Shown: positions 1-9,512 of the stretch, piece by piece
How the letters are laid out: the number at the start of each line of letters is the position of its first letter
How positions within the stretch are numbered: the first letter of the stretch is position 1
Origin: Actinobacillus sp.
Lineage (GTDB): Bacteria > Pseudomonadota > Gammaproteobacteria > Enterobacterales > Pasteurellaceae
Direction: 5' to 3'
DNA: 54,166 nucleotides
Assembly (NCBI GenBank): GCA_020026155.1
Contig: JAHHQX010000012.1
Span: forward strand, 1-54,166
The notes under the pieces: generated by a model
What the model was told of the DNA's origin: nothing
The model's database searches: none
Seen by the model: only the letters and a program-made list of their open reading frames with translations
Made by a program: the position numbers and the translations under genes

Positions 1-1
1 G

Positions 2-751
2 AACGCCCCAAGGAGTAACTGGATGTTTACCGAAGTTACGACCTTCACCACCACCGTGTGGGTGATCAACAGGGTTCATTGCGGTACCACGAACGGTTGG
101 ACGAATACCACGCCAACGGTTTGCACCAGCTTTACCAAGTGAACGAAGCATATGTTCTGAATTACCTACTTCACCGATGGTTGCAGTACATTCAGCTAAA
201 ACTTTGCGCATTTCGCCTGAACGAAGACGTAAAGTTACATAGTTACCTTCACGAGCGATAATTTGTACATAAGCACCTGCAGAACGAGCAATTTGTCCGC
301 CTTTACCAGGTTTTAATTCTACGTTATGTACAGTTGTACCAACTGGGATAAGACGCATTGGTAATGCATTACCTACTTTAATAGGTGCGTTAATACCAGC
401 TTGGATTTGATCTCCAACGCTTAAACCTTTAGGTGCTAAGATATAACGGCGTTCACCATCTTTATAAAGCACTAAAGCGATGTTTGCGCTACGGTTTGGA
501 TCGTATTCTAAACGTTCAACAACCGCAGGGATATCAAGTTTATTACGTTTAAAGTCAATTAAACGATAGTGTTGTTTATGACCACCACCGATATGACGAG
601 TAGTGATACGACCTAAATTATTGCGACCACCAGTTTTAGATTTAGTATCTAAAAGAGCTGCGAAAGGTTTACCTTTATATAATTCAGTGTTAACAACTTT
701 AACAACGTGGCGACGACCAGGGGAGGTCGGCTTGCATTTAACGATAGCCAT
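2..751 (-). CDS. rplB: 50S ribosomal protein L2 (partial, C-terminus beyond window)
   Basis: L2 of the large ribosomal subunit, which binds 23S rRNA and is needed for subunit association and the peptidyl transferase centre. Reading the minus strand from the ATG at 751 gives MAIVKCKPTSPGRR and continues open for 250 codons to the window edge; the family is about 273 residues, so roughly the last 23 are missing. The conserved stretch MNPVDHPHGGGEG near the end, which contains the histidine implicated in peptidyl transferase function, is present. It is the fifth gene of the S10 operon, 19 bases after rplW, with a good Shine-Dalgarno (AGGAGG) in the gap. No frame problem is seen. Confidence 0.98.
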   Translation of the reverse strand, partial: MAIVKCKPTSPGRRHVVKVVNTELYKGKPFAALLDTKSKTGGRNNLGRITTRHIGGGHKQHYRLIDFKRNKLDIPAVVERLEYDPNRSANIALVLYKDGERRYILAPKGLSVGDQIQAGINAPIKVGNALPMRLIPVGTTVHNVELKPGKGGQIARSAGAYVQIIAREGNYVTLRLRSGEMRKVLAECTATIGEVGNSEHMLRSLGKAGANRWRGIRPTVRGTAMNPVDHPHGGGEGRNFGKHPVTPWGV

Positions 752-770
752 TTTGCTTACTTCCTCCTAA

Positions 771-1076
771 TTACTCTGCTGCGCCTTCAACGAAGTCCAA
801 AGATTGGCCTTCTGCAAGGGTAACATAAGCTTTTTTCCAGTCGCTACGACGACCCATTTTAGCACCACGGCGTTTAGTTTTACCTTTAACAACCACAGTA
901 CGTACAGAGTCAACTTTCACTTCAAATAATTGTGCTACTGCTTGTGCAATTTCAGCTTTATTTGCGTCTAAAGCAACTTTGAAAACGATAGTATTTGATT
1001 TTTCAGCGTTATTTGTTGCTTTTTCAGAGATATGTGGTGCGCTTAACACTTTTAGCAAACGTTCTTGTTGAATCAT
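771..1076 (-). CDS. rplW: 50S ribosomal protein L23
   Basis: L23, 101 residues, a large-subunit protein at the polypeptide exit tunnel that docks trigger factor and SRP. The start MIQQERLLKV and the segment TNNAEKSNTIVFKVALDANK match the L23 family, as does the basic loop KGKTKRRGAKMGRRSDWKKA. Its start codon overlaps the end of rplD by four bases (ATGA type), so the two are translationally coupled. It sits in the normal place of the S10 operon between rplD and rplB. Confidence 0.97.
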   Translation of the reverse strand: MIQQERLLKVLSAPHISEKATNNAEKSNTIVFKVALDANKAEIAQAVAQLFEVKVDSVRTVVVKGKTKRRGAKMGRRSDWKKAYVTLAEGQSLDFVEGAAE

Positions 1077-1678
1077 GCTAACATCTCCTCAATTTGTTTT
1101 ACTGCATCAACAGTCATTACAACTTTATTGAAAGCGATAAGACTTACTGGATCAATACCTTGTGCATCACGAACGTCTACTTTGTATAAGTTACGTGCTG
1201 CTAAGAATAGATTTTCATCAAGGCTTGCAGTGATAATTAATACATCATCAAGATCAAGTTCTTTTAATTTGTTTACAAGAACTTTAGTTTTTGGTGCGTC
1301 GATTTCAAATTTTTCAACAACAACTAAACGATCTTGACGAACAAGTTCAGAAAGGATGCTTTTGATTGCACCGCGGTACATTTTTTTGTTCACTTTTTGG
1401 CTGTGATCTTGTGGTTTCGCTGCGAAAGTGATACCACCTGAACGCCAGATTGGTGATTGAGCATCACCAGCACGTGCACGTCCTGTACCTTTTTGACGCC
1501 ATGGTTTTTTACCAGATCCTGCTACTTCTGCACGAGTTTTTTGAGCACGTGTACCTTGACGAGCACCTGCTGCGTATGCAACAACTACTTGATGGATAAG
1601 TGCTTCATTGAACTCACGTCCAAAAGTAGTTTCAGAAACAGTTAATGCATTTTGTGCATCTTTTACTACTAATTCCAT
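1073..1678 (-). CDS. rplD: 50S ribosomal protein L4
   Basis: L4, 201 residues, the usual length. It binds 23S rRNA, lines the exit tunnel and in E. coli autoregulates the S10 operon through the leader RNA. The tunnel loop with KPWRQKGTGRARAGDAQSPIW (residues around 58-78) is intact. It lies 14 bases downstream of rplC and overlaps rplW by four bases. A structured leader exists upstream of rpsJ, so L4 feedback control is plausible here, although binding cannot be shown from sequence alone. Confidence 0.97.
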   Translation of the reverse strand: MELVVKDAQNALTVSETTFGREFNEALIHQVVVAYAAGARQGTRAQKTRAEVAGSGKKPWRQKGTGRARAGDAQSPIWRSGGITFAAKPQDHSQKVNKKMYRGAIKSILSELVRQDRLVVVEKFEIDAPKTKVLVNKLKELDLDDVLIITASLDENLFLAARNLYKVDVRDAQGIDPVSLIAFNKVVMTVDAVKQIEEMLA

Positions 1679-1692
1679 TAATTACTCCTAGA

Positions 1693-2319
1693 CTATGCTT
1701 TCACTGCTGGTTTAACAATAACATCACTATTAGTTGCACCAGGGATAGAACCTTTAACTAATAGTAAATGTTTTTCAGCATCAACACGAACAACTTCAAG
1801 AGATTGAACGGTTACACGTTCAGCACCTAAGTGTCCTGCCATTTTTTTACCTTTAAACACACGACCTGGAGTTTGGTTTTGACCAATAGAACCAAGCACA
1901 CGATGTGATAAAGAGTTACCGTGAGTTGCATCTTGAGTACGGAAGTTCCAACGTTTAACACCACCTTGGAAACCTTTACCTTTAGATGTACCAGTAACAT
2001 CAACTTTTTTAACATCTGCGAAGATGTCAACATTAATTTCTTGACCTAAAGTGAATTCTTCACCTTCAGTACGAAATTCCCATAAACCGCGACCAGCTTC
2101 AACGCCTGCTTTCACGAAATGACCTGCTTCAGGTTTAGTTACACGACTTGCTTTTTTAGAGCCAGTAGTAACTTGCACAGCAGTATAGCCATCGTTTTCA
2201 AGAGTTTTCACTTGAGTAACACGGTTAGGTTCGATTTCGATTACAGTAACAGGTACAGAAACACCGTCTTCATTGAAGATACGGGTCATACCTACTTTAC
2301 GACCGACTAAACCAATCAT
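1693..2319 (-). CDS. rplC: 50S ribosomal protein L3
   Basis: L3, 208 residues, an early assembly protein of the large subunit near the peptidyl transferase centre. It starts MIGLVGRKVGMTRIF, the standard L3 N-terminus, and contains GKGFQGGVKRWNF and the loop SIGQNQTPGRVFKGKKMAGH; the glutamine in that loop is the methylation site (PrmB) in E. coli. It is second in the S10 operon, 16 bases after rpsJ. Length and motifs are complete. Confidence 0.98.
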   Translation of the reverse strand: MIGLVGRKVGMTRIFNEDGVSVPVTVIEIEPNRVTQVKTLENDGYTAVQVTTGSKKASRVTKPEAGHFVKAGVEAGRGLWEFRTEGEEFTLGQEINVDIFADVKKVDVTGTSKGKGFQGGVKRWNFRTQDATHGNSLSHRVLGSIGQNQTPGRVFKGKKMAGHLGAERVTVQSLEVVRVDAEKHLLLVKGSIPGATNSDVIVKPAVKA

Positions 2320-2335
2320 TGTAATAACCTCTTAA

Positions 2336-2647
2336 TTAACCTAGGCTGATCTGCACGTCTACACCTGCAGCCAAATCTAAACGCATTAGCGCATCAACAG
2401 TTTTTTCTGTTGGCTCAACAATATCAACTAAACGTTTGTGTGTACGGATTTCGTATTGATCACGCGCGTCTTTATTAACGTGTGGAGAAATCAACACGGT
2501 GAAACGTTCTTTGCGAGTTGGCAAAGGGATCGGTCCACGAACTTGTGCACCAGTACGTTTAGCTGTTTCAACGATCTCCGCTGTTGATTGATCGATTAAA
2601 CGATGATCAAAAGCTTTTAAGCGGATTCGAATTCTTTGGTTCTGCAT
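2336..2647 (-). CDS. rpsJ: 30S ribosomal protein S10 / NusE
   Basis: S10, 103 residues, a small-subunit head protein that also acts as NusE in transcription antitermination with NusB and NusG. The start [20 protein letters not shown] and the motif [20 protein letters not shown] are diagnostic. It is the first gene of the S10 operon; a GGAG ribosome binding site lies about 12 bases before the ATG at 2647. The operon promoter and a roughly 180-base leader lie upstream (2648-2862). Confidence 0.98.
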
Positions 2648-2828
2648 TAGACCAGAGCTCCAATAAATTTAGCTAATAAAAAAACCGAACCGCCAAACTT
2701 GAAGGATTAATTTCAAGGGGGCCGATTTACCTAATCTTTTGTCCCCAAATCGGGAACGTTTTATTCAACACGACTACTTCCTGTGTTGGACGTCTAGTAA
2801 ATGATCACACTAAACGGCTTAAAAAAGC
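2648..2828 (-). promoter_or_regulatory. S10 operon leader RNA (candidate L4-responsive)
   Basis: About 180 transcribed bases separate the predicted start from rpsJ, close to the 172-base E. coli S10 leader. Read on the minus strand it holds a 7-bp stem CCGATTT (2753-2747) with AAATCGG (2728-2722), a 6-bp stem CTTGAA with TTCAAG (2717-2712 with 2703-2698), and then GGCGGTTCGG followed by a run of seven U. A helix followed by a U-run is the layout at which L4 causes attenuation in E. coli. L4 responsiveness is inference by position and architecture. Confidence 0.6.
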
Positions 2829-2834
2829 CCGCTG

Positions 2835-2862
2835 ATAATAGCAGAAGTAGCTAAAAAAGCAA
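2835..2862 (-). promoter_or_regulatory. S10 operon sigma70 promoter
   Basis: On the minus strand TTGCTT (2862-2857) is followed after 16 bases by TATTAT (2840-2835), with an extended -10 TGC just before it. The predicted start is near 2828, ahead of the S10 leader. The other intergenic bases up to ansA (2863-2980) hold no clear second element. Confidence 0.65.
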
Positions 2863-2980
2863 GCACTTTATTCACTTTATCAGCGAAGTTCTCTTTGTTT
2901 GTCCATTCAAAAAAAATGCTTTTGCTTTTATTCCAATAAGGCTTTAAGGTGTACACATAATTTTTTCTTCTAGGAATATC

Positions 2981-3997
2981 ATGAAAAAACGTATCTACAT
3001 TGCCTATACTGGTGGCACAATCGGGATGAAGCCATCGGCACAAGGTTATATTCCCGTAGCAGGTTTTTTACAAGAAACCTTAAAAAAAATGCCCGAGTTT
3101 CATCGTGATGAGATGCCGTACTATCATATCCATGAATATGACACTTTGATTGACTCTTCCGATATGGACCCTTCACATTGGCAACAAATTGCTCAGGATA
3201 TTAAACGCCATTATGCAGATTACGATGGCTTTATCATTCTACATGGTACGGATACTATGGCCTATACGGCATCTGCATTAAGTTTTATGCTAGAAGATCT
3301 TGAAAAACCCGTTATTATCACGGGCTCCCAAATTCCCTTGGCAGAACTTCGTTCAGACGGCAAGATTAACTTATTAAATGCATTGTATATTGCGGCGAAT
3401 TATCCGATTGCAGAAGTCAGTATTTTCTTTGATCACTCACTATTACGTGGCAATCGTAGCCGTAAAGTGGACGCGGATGGTTTTAATGCTTTTGGCTCAC
3501 CAAACTTCCCTCCTCTTTTGGAAGCCGGTATTCAAATTCAGCTAAAAGCGGGGAAAATTACCGAAAAAGCAGAAAAACCATTAAAAGTTGCGTCTATTAG
3601 CGCACAGCCAATTAGCTTAATCAGTTTGTATCCTGGTATTAGTGCAGAAGTCATTAAAAATGCTCGTCAACAACCTGTAAAAGCAGTTATTCTGCTCAGT
3701 TATGGTGTTGGAAATGCACCGCAGAATCCTGCCCTTTTATCTGAATTACGCTCCACTGTTGAGCAAGGCATTATCGTTTTAAACTGCACGCAATGCTTAC
3801 GAGGTCGTGTCAATATGTCAGGTTATGCGACGGGGAATACATTACAAGAAATTGGAATAATTTCTGGGAATGATATGACACCCGAGGCTGCATTGACCAA
3901 ATTACATTACCTTTTGAGCCAAGGCTTTGAAGCAGATGTTATCAAAGCTAAACTCGTTGAAGATCTACGTGGCGAATTAACGAGTGAATATGCCTAA
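2981..3997 (+). CDS. ansA: L-asparaginase, type I (cytoplasmic)
   Basis: Hydrolyses L-asparagine to aspartate and ammonia in the cytoplasm. The protein has 338 residues, the length of E. coli AnsA, and no signal peptide, which separates it from the periplasmic type II enzyme. The first catalytic motif TGGTIG is at residues 10-15 and the second, HGTDTMAYTASAL, lies around residue 90; both contain the expected threonines and aspartate. It is transcribed alone, divergently from the S10 operon and convergent with rmuC, with a hairpin terminator immediately after the stop. Confidence 0.93.
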   Translation: MKKRIYIAYTGGTIGMKPSAQGYIPVAGFLQETLKKMPEFHRDEMPYYHIHEYDTLIDSSDMDPSHWQQIAQDIKRHYADYDGFIILHGTDTMAYTASALSFMLEDLEKPVIITGSQIPLAELRSDGKINLLNALYIAANYPIAEVSIFFDHSLLRGNRSRKVDADGFNAFGSPNFPPLLEAGIQIQLKAGKITEKAEKPLKVASISAQPISLISLYPGISAEVIKNARQQPVKAVILLSYGVGNAPQNPALLSELRSTVEQGIIVLNCTQCLRGRVNMSGYATGNTLQEIGIISGNDMTPEAALTKLHYLLSQGFEADVIKAKLVEDLRGELTSEYA

Positions 3998-4003
3998 CAA
4001 AAC

Positions 4004-4035
4004 TTGAGGCGCTTTTATAACCACGCCTCAATTTT
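4004..4035. terminator. Hairpin between ansA and rmuC, bidirectional
   Basis: TTGAGGCG (4004-4011) pairs perfectly with CGCCTCAA (4024-4031), followed on the plus strand by TTTT and flanked on the other side by AAAA, so it can terminate both converging genes. Its right part, ACGCCTCAATTTTCG and the following AAAATTTATG, resembles one arm of the dispersed ACGCCCC repeat listed separately. Confidence 0.7.
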
Positions 4036-4051
4036 CGTTAAAATTTATGCA

Positions 4052-5665
4052 TTATTGCACTACGTTTTCTTCTACTACCGATTCATCGTTCTGAACTTCT
4101 AACATATCCAGTAGATGCGCACGATCACCATCAGATTGAACCATTTCTAGCTCAGGCATAGATTTATTCGCACGATTCGAGAGTTTCTGGAAACGTTCTG
4201 CTTTGCCAATAATGCCTTGTTTTCCCGCAAATGCCACAACCGTATCATTGTATTGGTTGCTCGCAGTATTTAAGGTATTACCTAAACGTTTAAGGCGATC
4301 AACCACTGTACATAATTGGTTATATAAATCCCCTGCCTGGCGACTAATTTCCGCTGCCTCTTGGTTGCCTTTTTCAAGGCGCCATAGATTCGCAATTGTG
4401 CGTAAAATTGGCATAAGGGTGGTATGCGATACCATAATGACATTTTTTTGATATCCGTAATCAAAAATTGTTGGATCATTACGTAGTGCCTCAATATATG
4501 CTGGTTCCAATGCAATAAACATTAAAACAAAATTCGGACTATCCATACCTTTTAATGCACTGTAATTTTTCTTACTTAAATCATCAATGTGATTGCGTAA
4601 TGCTTTACAGTGTTCATTGAGGAAACCTTGACGTAAGCCGTCACTTTCAGCGCTTACCGCACGTTCATAGTCAACCAATGACATTTTGCTATCAATCACC
4701 ATGTGTTTATTGTCTGGTAAATGTAGCACGAAGTCAGGATACTGTTTTTTACCCTCATCATTGGTGAAGTATTCTTGTGCAACATAATGCACACCTGGCT
4801 CAAGCCCTGCCATTTGCAAGGTTTGTTCAAGTTGAATTTCACCCCAGTTGCCCAATGCCTTTTTATTCCCTTTTAAGGCAGATGTAAGGTTATTTGCTTC
4901 TTGGCTCATGCTTAAGCCCAATTCAAACATCTTCTTAATTTCAGCCTCAATTCCTGCGTTACCTTTCAAACTTTCAGAATGAATTTCATTCACGCGTTTT
5001 TGGAAACTATCAATTTGCTCACGGAATGGTTTTAATAAATCCGTCATCGCCACTTGATTTTGTTGACTGAACGTTTGTGATTTTTCTTCTAAAATTCGAT
5101 TCGCTAAATTTTGGAATTCAATCGTTAACTGCCCTTTACTTTCTTCTACATTTTTTTGTAATTCTGCAAAATGGGCAGCTTTTTCTTCTAATGTCGTTTT
5201 TAGCTCAGTTAATTCATTTTGTAAGCGGCTGTTTTCACGCAAAAGCTCATCTACATGCAATTCATGTTTCTCAATAGTTTGTTGTTTCTCAGTTAATTGT
5301 TGAGAAAAACTATCCGCTTTGCTCTTTTCAGTACTAAATTGCCCGTTTAATAATGCCATTTGTCCATTTAAACGTTGCAGCTGGCTATGTTGCTCTTGCA
5401 ATTTTTGTTGGTGTTTACGCAAGTAATCATCGCGTTCTTGTAAGCGAACCTGTAAACCTTCTGCTTCTGTCGTGCTTTTAATCGCACGTTGTTCACTTAA
5501 TGTTTTTTCTTGCAACGCATCTGCAAGTTCTGCTTTTAATTTTCCCTTACTACGCCAAGTAAAAATCCATAGTAAAAAAAATAAAATAATTGCGCCTCCG
5601 CCTAGCGAGAAAATTAACACTAAATCTTGTGTGCTAAGCTGAAGGTGTTCAATAAACTCTTGCAT
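4052..5665 (-). CDS. rmuC: DNA recombination protein RmuC
   Basis: RmuC limits inversions at short inverted repeats and carries a restriction-endonuclease-like nuclease fold. The chosen start at 5665 gives 537 residues; GGAG lies five bases before this ATG, whereas a start nine codons further upstream has no ribosome binding site. Residues about 15-37 form one membrane segment (LIFSLGGGAIILFFLLWIF). A long Gln/Glu/Leu-rich coiled coil follows to about residue 190, then the RmuC domain with LGNWGEIQLEQTL, YPDFVLHLPD and MVIDSKMSL. It is transcribed alone between mutS and ansA. Confidence 0.9.
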   Translation of the reverse strand: MQEFIEHLQLSTQDLVLIFSLGGGAIILFFLLWIFTWRSKGKLKAELADALQEKTLSEQRAIKSTTEAEGLQVRLQERDDYLRKHQQKLQEQHSQLQRLNGQMALLNGQFSTEKSKADSFSQQLTEKQQTIEKHELHVDELLRENSRLQNELTELKTTLEEKAAHFAELQKNVEESKGQLTIEFQNLANRILEEKSQTFSQQNQVAMTDLLKPFREQIDSFQKRVNEIHSESLKGNAGIEAEIKKMFELGLSMSQEANNLTSALKGNKKALGNWGEIQLEQTLQMAGLEPGVHYVAQEYFTNDEGKKQYPDFVLHLPDNKHMVIDSKMSLVDYERAVSAESDGLRQGFLNEHCKALRNHIDDLSKKNYSALKGMDSPNFVLMFIALEPAYIEALRNDPTIFDYGYQKNVIMVSHTTLMPILRTIANLWRLEKGNQEAAEISRQAGDLYNQLCTVVDRLKRLGNTLNTASNQYNDTVVAFAGKQGIIGKAERFQKLSNRANKSMPELEMVQSDGDRAHLLDMLEVQNDESVVEENVVQ

Positions 5666-5804
5666 TTTTTCTCCGTGTTTACTTAAAAACAAAATCTTAT
5701 TATTTATGCTGAATATATTTTAGCATTGCTTACCCTAAACCATACTGTATAAAAAGTTCATTTTGCAATCAATCAATGCGTATTCTATACATTTTGCTAA
5801 GATT

Positions 5805-8375
5805 TTAAGCTTTTTCCTGTAATTTTTTTAATTGATATAAATAAGTCAGCGCTTGTTTTGGGGATAGCTCATCCGGATCAAGTCGTTCTACGGCTTCCCA
5901 TAAAGCTAATTTACTTTCATCTTCTGCCATCAAACCTAATTCCCCTTGTGCAGGTTCAATGGGGATTGATAAGTCAATTGAGGAAATAGCCTGACTTTCT
6001 AATTGGTGTAACTTCTGTTGCGCAAGTTTAATTACATGTTGCGGTACCCCAGCTAATGCAGCTACGGCAAGACCGTAACTTTTGCTCGCCGCACCAGGTT
6101 TTACGGCATGCAAGAAAGCAATACCATTTCCATGTTCGATTGCTTCAAAATGAATATTTTCCACGCCATTTAACTGATTAGGTAAACTAGTCAATTCAAA
6201 ATAGTGGGTGGCAAACAAGGTAAGGGCTTTCTGTTTTGCAAGATAATTTGCACAGGCCCAAGCGAGGGAGAGTCCATCATAAGTTGATGTACCACGCCCA
6301 ATTTCATCGATTAACACCAAACTTTGTGCTGTTGCTTGATGCAAAATGGTTGCCATTTCGCTCATTTCAACCATAAAGGTGGATTGTCCTGAGGCTAAAT
6401 CATCCGCGGCACCAATACGTGTAAAAATACGATCTAATTCACCAATTTTTGCCGATGTTGCTGGAACAAAACTCCCGATATGAGCCATTAATGCAATGAG
6501 AGCCGTTTGACGCATATAAGTACTTTTACCGCCCATATTCGGACCTGTTATGACAAGAAGATGGCGTTGGCTATCTAAATGCACAGAGTTGGCAATAAAA
6601 GGAGCGTCTAAAACTTGTTCGACAACAGGATGGCGTCCATCTTCAATGTACACTGCATTTCCACTGCAGAATGTTGGGCGTACATAGTGTAAGGTTTCTG
6701 CACGTTCCGCTAAATTATTTAATACATCTAATGTTGCTAAGGCTTCAGCAGTTTGTTGCAATGCTGTAATGTGAGGGCAGATCGTATCAAAAATTTCTTC
6801 ATAAAGTTGTTTCTCAAGTGCCAGTGCTGCCCCTTTGGCTTTCAATACCTTATCTTCATAGACTTTTAACTCAGGGATAATGTAGCGCTCTGCATTTTTT
6901 AACGTTTGACGGCGCACATAGTGTAATGGCGCTTTGTGAGCCTGCCCTTGGCTAATTTGAATATAATAGCCGTGTACTGCATTAAATCCGATCTTTAAAG
7001 TATCGATTCCCGTTTTCTCACGCTCTTTAATTTCAAGTTCTTCTAAAAAGTCGGTCGCACCTCGCGCTAAACTGCGCCATTCATCCAATTCTGCATTATA
7101 GCCTTCAGCAATTACCCCACCATCACGAATTAATAGTGCAGGATTCTCCATTAGGGCTTTGTCAAGTAAGGTATAAATATCAGAAAAATCCCCTAATTGT
7201 GCCAATAATTGCTCGAATTGTCCTGAATTTTCAATAACTTGTTGAATTTCAGGCAACTGAGCCAATGCTGTACGTAAGCGTGTAAAATCGCGAGGGCGTG
7301 CAGAACGTAAAGCAATTCTTGTCAGAATACGTTCCATATCGCCAACTTGACGCAGTAATGGTGCAAGCTCTGAATAAAAATCTTGTTCGATTATTGTGGC
7401 GATAATATCTTGGCGCTGTAAAAGAGTTTGGCGATGGCGAGTTGGTTGATGTAGCCAACGTTTTAACATACGACTTCCCATCGGGGTAGCCGTTTTATCT
7501 AAGACAGATGCCAAGGTATGATCAACACCCCCACCCAAATTCTGCGTAAGTTCTAAATTCGCACGGGTAGCGGTATCAAGTTGAATAAAGGTAGAACGAT
7601 TTAGTAATCCGATACTTTGAATATGTGGTAAGTGCCCACATTGTGTATCGCGGGCATATTGCAATAAACACCCCGCAGCACATAAGCCAAGAATCGCTTT
7701 TTCTACACCAAAGGCTTTTAAATTTTGTGTCCCAAATTGGCGGTTTAATAAGGTAATTGCGGTACTTAATTCAAATTCCCAGATTGGACGACGGCGTAAT
7801 CCTTTATAGCGTTCTAAAAGTGCCATTTCGGTAAAATCTTCGCAATAAAGTAATTCCGCGGGCTGTAAGCGTTGTAATTCTTCAGCTAATTGAATTGCAT
7901 TAGCCGGTTCACAAATCTGAAAACGCCCAGATGTCATATCCAAGGTAGCCAGCCCAAATTGCCTTTTTTCTTCGTAGATCGCCGCAATTAGGTTATCTTG
8001 GCGTTCAGTTAAAAGTGCCTCATCACTTACCGTGCCTGGCGTAACTACACGTACAATTTTCCGTTCAACCGGTCCTTTGCTCGCAGCGGGATCGCCTATT
8101 TGCTCACAAATAGCCACACTTTCGCCCAATTTAACTAATTTGGCCAAATACCCTTCTACGGCGTGATAAGGGACCCCCGCCATAGGAATCGGTTCACCTG
8201 CAGATTTTCCACGTTGAGTTAAGGTTAAGTCCAATAACTCGGCCGCCTTTTTCGCATCGTCATAAAAAAGCTCATAAAAATCGCCCATGCGGTAAAACAA
8301 TAAAATCTCAGGATTTTCTGCTTTCAAACGTAAATACTGCTGCATCATCGGCGTGTGTTTTTCTTGGGTGCTCAT
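5805..8375 (-). CDS. mutS: DNA mismatch repair ATPase MutS
   Basis: Recognises mismatches and small loops and starts methyl-directed repair with MutL. At 856 residues it is full length (E. coli 853). The mismatch-contacting Phe-X-Glu motif appears in the N-terminal sequence YRMGDFYELFYDDAK. The Walker A motif GPNMGGKSTYMRQ is around residue 615, followed by Walker B VLIDEIGRGTSTYDG and ATHYFELT. It is monocistronic and divergent from hldD. No frameshift or simple-sequence tract suggesting a mutator switch is seen. Confidence 0.97.
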   Translation of the reverse strand: MSTQEKHTPMMQQYLRLKAENPEILLFYRMGDFYELFYDDAKKAAELLDLTLTQRGKSAGEPIPMAGVPYHAVEGYLAKLVKLGESVAICEQIGDPAASKGPVERKIVRVVTPGTVSDEALLTERQDNLIAAIYEEKRQFGLATLDMTSGRFQICEPANAIQLAEELQRLQPAELLYCEDFTEMALLERYKGLRRRPIWEFELSTAITLLNRQFGTQNLKAFGVEKAILGLCAAGCLLQYARDTQCGHLPHIQSIGLLNRSTFIQLDTATRANLELTQNLGGGVDHTLASVLDKTATPMGSRMLKRWLHQPTRHRQTLLQRQDIIATIIEQDFYSELAPLLRQVGDMERILTRIALRSARPRDFTRLRTALAQLPEIQQVIENSGQFEQLLAQLGDFSDIYTLLDKALMENPALLIRDGGVIAEGYNAELDEWRSLARGATDFLEELEIKEREKTGIDTLKIGFNAVHGYYIQISQGQAHKAPLHYVRRQTLKNAERYIIPELKVYEDKVLKAKGAALALEKQLYEEIFDTICPHITALQQTAEALATLDVLNNLAERAETLHYVRPTFCSGNAVYIEDGRHPVVEQVLDAPFIANSVHLDSQRHLLVITGPNMGGKSTYMRQTALIALMAHIGSFVPATSAKIGELDRIFTRIGAADDLASGQSTFMVEMSEMATILHQATAQSLVLIDEIGRGTSTYDGLSLAWACANYLAKQKALTLFATHYFELTSLPNQLNGVENIHFEAIEHGNGIAFLHAVKPGAASKSYGLAVAALAGVPQHVIKLAQQKLHQLESQAISSIDLSIPIEPAQGELGLMAEDESKLALWEAVERLDPDELSPKQALTYLYQLKKLQEKA

Positions 8376-8526
8376 ATCGAATCCTATTGGGCTAAAAATG
8401 GTGGGTATTATACAAAATTTTAACGCGTTACGAAGGCTGAAAAGTCTTTTTCTCTAAAACATACCCACATCGTTTAAATTTCAGTACAATAACACCACTT
8501 TTGTACTTTTATAAAAAGGAAAACCT

Positions 8527-9453
8527 ATGATTATTGTTACAGGTGGTGCTGGCTTTATCGGTAGTAACATTGTTAAAGCCTTAAATGATATGGGTCGTCG
8601 CGATATTTTAGTGGTTGACGATCTGACTGATGGAACCAAATTTTTAAATCTTGTTGATCTTGATATTGAAGACTACATGGACAAAGATGATTTCATCGCG
8701 TCAATTATGGCGGGTGATGATTTTGGTCCAATTGATGTCATTTTCCATGAAGGTGCGTGCAGTGCAACGACTGAATGGGATGGTAAATTCATGATGCAAA
8801 ACAACTATGAATATTCAAAAGAGTTGTTACATTTCTGTTTAGATCGTGAAATTCCATTCTATTATGCCTCTTCTGCGGCGACTTATGGCGATAAATTAGA
8901 TTTTATCGAACAACGCCAATCTGAAGGTCCATTGAACGTTTACGGTTATTCTAAATTCTTATTCGACGAATATGTGCGCCGTATTCTTCCTCATGCAAAT
9001 TCTCCAGTTTGTGGTTTTAAATATTTCAATGTGTATGGTCCACGTGAACAACACAAAGGCTCAATGGCAAGTGTTGCATTCCATTTAAATACCCAAATTC
9101 TTAAAGGGGAAAATCCAAAACTCTTCGCAGGTAGTGAAAAATTCTTACGTGACTTTATCTACGTTGGCGATGTTGCTGATGTAAATATTTGGTGCTGGCA
9201 ACACGGCATTTCTGGCATCTATAACTTAGGTACAGGTAAAGCACAAAGCTTCAAAGATGTTGCTGATGCGGTTGTGACTTTCCACGGAAAAGGGCACATT
9301 GAAACTATCCCATTCCCAGAACACCTTAAAAGCCGTTATCAAGAATATACCCAAGCCAACATGGATAAACTCCGTGCAGCAGGCTACGATAAACCATTTA
9401 AAGATGTTAAAACTGGCGTAACAGAATATATGGCGTGGCTAAATAAAAAATAA
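8527..9453 (+). CDS. hldD: ADP-L-glycero-D-manno-heptose-6-epimerase
   Basis: Last step of ADP-heptose synthesis for the lipopolysaccharide inner core. The protein has 308 residues (E. coli 310). The NADP-binding Rossmann motif GGAGFIGSN is at residues 6-14 and the short-chain-dehydrogenase active-site motif YGYSK is near residue 140. A ribosome binding site AAAAGG precedes the ATG. It is followed by a strong terminator, so it is a single transcription unit. gmhB, an earlier step of the same pathway, is encoded elsewhere in this window (41170-41721). Also known as rfaD. Confidence 0.97.
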   Translation: MIIVTGGAGFIGSNIVKALNDMGRRDILVVDDLTDGTKFLNLVDLDIEDYMDKDDFIASIMAGDDFGPIDVIFHEGACSATTEWDGKFMMQNNYEYSKELLHFCLDREIPFYYASSAATYGDKLDFIEQRQSEGPLNVYGYSKFLFDEYVRRILPHANSPVCGFKYFNVYGPREQHKGSMASVAFHLNTQILKGENPKLFAGSEKFLRDFIYVGDVADVNIWCWQHGISGIYNLGTGKAQSFKDVADAVVTFHGKGHIETIPFPEHLKSRYQEYTQANMDKLRAAGYDKPFKDVKTGVTEYMAWLNKK

Positions 9454-9474
9454 TTTATCTAACCTTACATAATA

Positions 9475-9512
9475 AAATGCGGTCATCACATTAAGCTGAC
9501 CGCATTTTTTTA
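9475..9512 (+). terminator. Terminator of hldD
   Basis: AAATGCGGTC (9475-9484) pairs with GACCGCATTT (9498-9507), followed by a T-run. The arms are one base away from the Haemophilus uptake-sequence core AAGTGCGGT; inverted uptake sequences often serve as terminators in that family. Confidence 0.85.
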
